From assembly GCA_949284615.1 (NCBI GenBank), contig CASDWL010000052.1, positions 1 to 8,929 on the forward strand: a stretch of DNA of 8,929 nt, in the 5' to 3' direction. This document shows, piece by piece, positions 7,140 through 8,929 of the stretch. The translations under genes were made by a program, and so were the position numbers. The stretch comes from an uncultured Mycoplasma sp. (GTDB lineage Bacteria > Bacillota_I > Bacilli_A > Mycoplasmatales > Metamycoplasmataceae). Each line of letters starts with the position of its first letter. Position 1 is the first letter of the stretch. The notes beneath the pieces were generated by a model, which was given only the letters and a program-made list of their open reading frames with translations, had not been told where the DNA came from and ran no database searches.

Positions 7140-7796
7140 TTATTTTGAAAATAATTTTATTAATTTTTCTAATGCTTTTTTTGAAGCAATGTGAATTCTT
7201 TCATTAATATCTCTTTTACTCAATAAATTATTTCCAATAATATCACTAACAGCTTTTACACAATAAAAAGGAATGTTATTTTTATGGCAAACTTGAGCAA
7301 TTGCACATGATTCCATGTCAAATATATCTACATCTATTTTTTCTTTTATTTTTTTTATTTGTTCCAAATCGTCAATAAATGAATGTCCTGAAGCAATATT
7401 AATATTATTATGATCACTAAATGAATTTAAATAATATTCTTTTTCATTAGGTACTTGTCCAAATTTATACCATGGAGTAATTACATCATAGTAAAAGAAT
7501 TTGTGAGGAATAATCACATCATTAATACTTAAATTATTTGTTGCTCCAACAGCTCCATAATTTCAAATTTCCTCAACACAATATGTATCAATTAAATATT
7601 GGCAAATCATTGAAGCATTTACTATTCCTATGGAAGAATTAATAACATAAATGTTCATGTTATTTCACTCATATAATGAAACATTGAAATTATTATTATT
7701 TTGAAATAAAGAAATAAATTTAAATTTAGAAAAATCTTGAAGTTCATTACTATCAGCAATTATGAGACCAATTCTTTTATTTTGATCATTTATCAT
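7140..7796 (-). CDS. mtnN: 5'-methylthioadenosine/S-adenosylhomocysteine nucleosidase
   Basis: MtnN (Pfs/MTAN) hydrolyses methylthioadenosine and S-adenosylhomocysteine to adenine and a thioribose derivative, relieving product inhibition of SAM-dependent methylases. The 218-residue product is a little shorter than the usual ~230. The family pattern is present: RIGLIIADSNEL at the N-terminus with Glu18 at the catalytic-acid position, VINSSIGIVNAS, NDVIIP and FGQVP (112-116). The substrate-ribose motif MES follows with Glu162, and AVSD with catalytic Asp185. Two positions depart from the usual: SGHSF replaces SGDxF, and YGAVGA replaces the more typical G-x-A-G-G. The activity call is still likely. 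Two Trp codons are UGA and one, in TPWYK, is UGG, the only UGG Trp I found. AGGAAG at 7808-7803 lies upstream of the ATG. The start overlaps the end of the nadD-yqeK gene by 20 bp, suggesting one transcript and coupled translation. Confidence 0.92.
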
Positions 7797-8859
7797 ATAT
7801 TTCTTCCTGTTCTTTTGTAAATTCAATTCCTTTTTGGGTATTAAATTCTTTTGTTTTTATTATTACTTCTTTTAAACCTTCATCAATATTTTTAATAGCT
7901 TTTAGCCTAATTTTTTGAATATCTGGATATTTTCTTCCTTGACACAATTTGTCAGATAAATAAACTATTTTATCTAATGTATTTAATTCCAATGATAATG
8001 ATGTATGAACTTTTACAGCATGTGCTATATCTTCTTCAATACCAAATTTTTTTAAAATAATATATCCAAGTTCTTGATGTAATTGATAATCATAAATTTC
8101 TTTTTTAGAATCATTATAATATTCTTGTATTTTTTTTCTTGCTTGTTCCTTATTTCCATTTGCTAAATTTTTTGCAATATCATGGACATATGCAGCAAAT
8201 GCTGCTTTTTCTATATCATAATTATTTTCTTTTGCAATTTTAATAGCAAAATTTTTAGCATGAATGGAATGTAAATATCTTTTTGCATCCAAAACATTTT
8301 TTAATATTTCATCAAAATACAATTTATTTTCTCCAATATAATGTAAAACCCTATCCTCAACAAAATCAAAATTACCTCTAAAAAAATTTGTTGAAGATTC
8401 TTCAAATAAATCATTTTCAATGACTAAACAATTATATTTTTTAACATTGATTTTATTTATATTTTTTTCTCTTTTGAATATGGTAATTCTAACTAATCTA
8501 GAAATTTCATCTATATCTTTTCATTTAGATAACTTAGTTAAATTATCACTACCTATTAACAAATATAATTCATCATTTGGATATTTATTTTTAAAATACT
8601 TAACTGTATCAATAGTATAACTATTTCCTTTTCTATCAATTTCAAAACTTGAAATTGACATTTTATCTTCTAACACCATTTCAATCATTTTTCATCTATC
8701 TTTACCATTGGCATAATTCATATCTTTTTTAAATGGATTTCTTTGACAAGGAATAAAAATTAATTGATCTAAATTTAATTTTTTTATTGCCATTCTTGCA
8801 ATTTTCAGATGTCCTTTATGAATTGGATTAAATGATCCACCAAATAAACATATTTTCAT
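7777..8859 (-). CDS. nadD: Fused nicotinate-nucleotide adenylyltransferase (NadD) and HD-domain (YqeK-like) protein
   Basis: This is one 360-residue frame holding two enzymes. Residues 1 to about 170 are NadD, which joins ATP and nicotinate mononucleotide to give deamido-NAD. It has the nucleotidyltransferase signature GGSFNPIHKGH at 7-17, an NPFKK segment near 50, and SSTNFFR at 155-161. Residues about 180-360 are an HD metal-phosphohydrolase of YqeK type: His200, the HD pair at 226-227 (YVHDIAK), His261, His285 (VHTS) and Asp303 (YLSDK) fit the five-ligand pattern. YqeK proteins are known as symmetrical diadenosine tetraphosphate hydrolases. Three UGA codons are Trp, including one near the C-terminus, so the true stop is at 7777 rather than 7786. 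The start MKICLFGGSF at 8859 is preferred over an upstream in-frame TTG at 8895 because it matches the family N-terminus. In many Firmicutes nadD and yqeK are adjacent separate genes. Confidence 0.93.
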
Positions 8860-8890
8860 AATTAATTTAATTTTATCAAATAAGAATTTA

Positions 8891-8917
8891 ATCAAAATAT
8901 TAGATATTTATTTTGAT
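8891..8917. repeat. Inverted repeat upstream of nadD
   Basis: ATCAAAATA (8891-8899) is perfectly complementary to TATTTTGAT (8909-8917), with a 9-base spacer. It lies 32 bp before the nadD start. There is no U-run after it on the minus strand, so it is a poor terminator, although it could end an upstream gene outside the window. It could also be a protein-binding palindrome, or chance in AT-rich DNA. The remaining 8860-8929 sequence shows no coding signal. Confidence 0.35.
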
Positions 8918-8929
8918 ATAAAATAATTA

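Noticed and set aside
8420..8620. Plus-strand open frame of 66 codons, hydrophobic in translation
   Set aside because: It is antisense to the NadD domain, which has clear motifs on the minus strand. The hydrophobicity comes from the complement of Lys/Asn-rich codons.
8860..8895. Extended NadD N-terminus from an upstream TTG
   Set aside because: It would add 12 residues before MKICLFGGSF, which is the normal family start. There is no ribosome binding site to support it.

Overview
This window is about 8.9 kb of very AT-rich bacterial chromosome from a mollicute, most likely a Mycoplasma of the hominis group (Metamycoplasma/Mycoplasmopsis-like). Every recognisable gene stays open only if UGA is read as tryptophan. 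By my count about 23 of the 24 tryptophans are UGA and one is UGG, in mtnN. Read with the standard code, most genes look broken into pieces, but none needs a frameshift repair. The hominis-group placement is inference; it rests partly on the small RNase P RNA and on the NadD-YqeK fusion.

Layout, left to right. Positions 2-1479 (+) hold the 3' part of rsgA (ribosome assembly GTPase) overlapping rpe (ribulose-5-phosphate epimerase). An intergenic gap with a strong extended -10 promoter follows. Positions 1593-3485 (+) hold a 630-residue protein of unknown function: two diverged copies of one ~80-residue domain flank coiled coils and an Asn-rich linker, ahead of a C-terminal region I do not recognise. 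It converges, 4 bp apart, on rsmE (3490-4164, -), a 16S rRNA methyltransferase. A 64-bp divergent promoter region separates rsmE from a flavoprotein (4229-5656, +). That protein has the layout of a dihydrolipoamide-dehydrogenase-type disulfide reductase but lacks the redox cysteine pair, the catalytic His and most of the NAD-binding glycine motif. A small basic protein with a possible DUF2188-like tail (5685-6245, +) and engB (6257-6808, +), a ribosome-biogenesis GTPase, follow.

The right third is on the minus strand and is read from right to left: a fused nadD-yqeK gene (7777-8859), overlapping mtnN (7140-7796), then rnpB (6831-7124). engB and rnpB converge on one 23-bp hairpin that can terminate both transcripts.

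The known genes are housekeeping: ribosome maturation (RsgA, RsmE, EngB), tRNA processing (RNase P RNA), NAD synthesis plus nucleotide clean-up (NadD-YqeK), removal of methylthioadenosine and S-adenosylhomocysteine (MtnN), and the pentose phosphate pathway (Rpe). MtnN is a sensible partner for RsmE and other SAM-dependent enzymes, because it removes SAH. I saw no mobile element, CRISPR array or tRNA gene. The less ordinary content is the duplicated-domain protein, the catalytically stripped flavoprotein and the small basic protein between the flavoprotein and engB.
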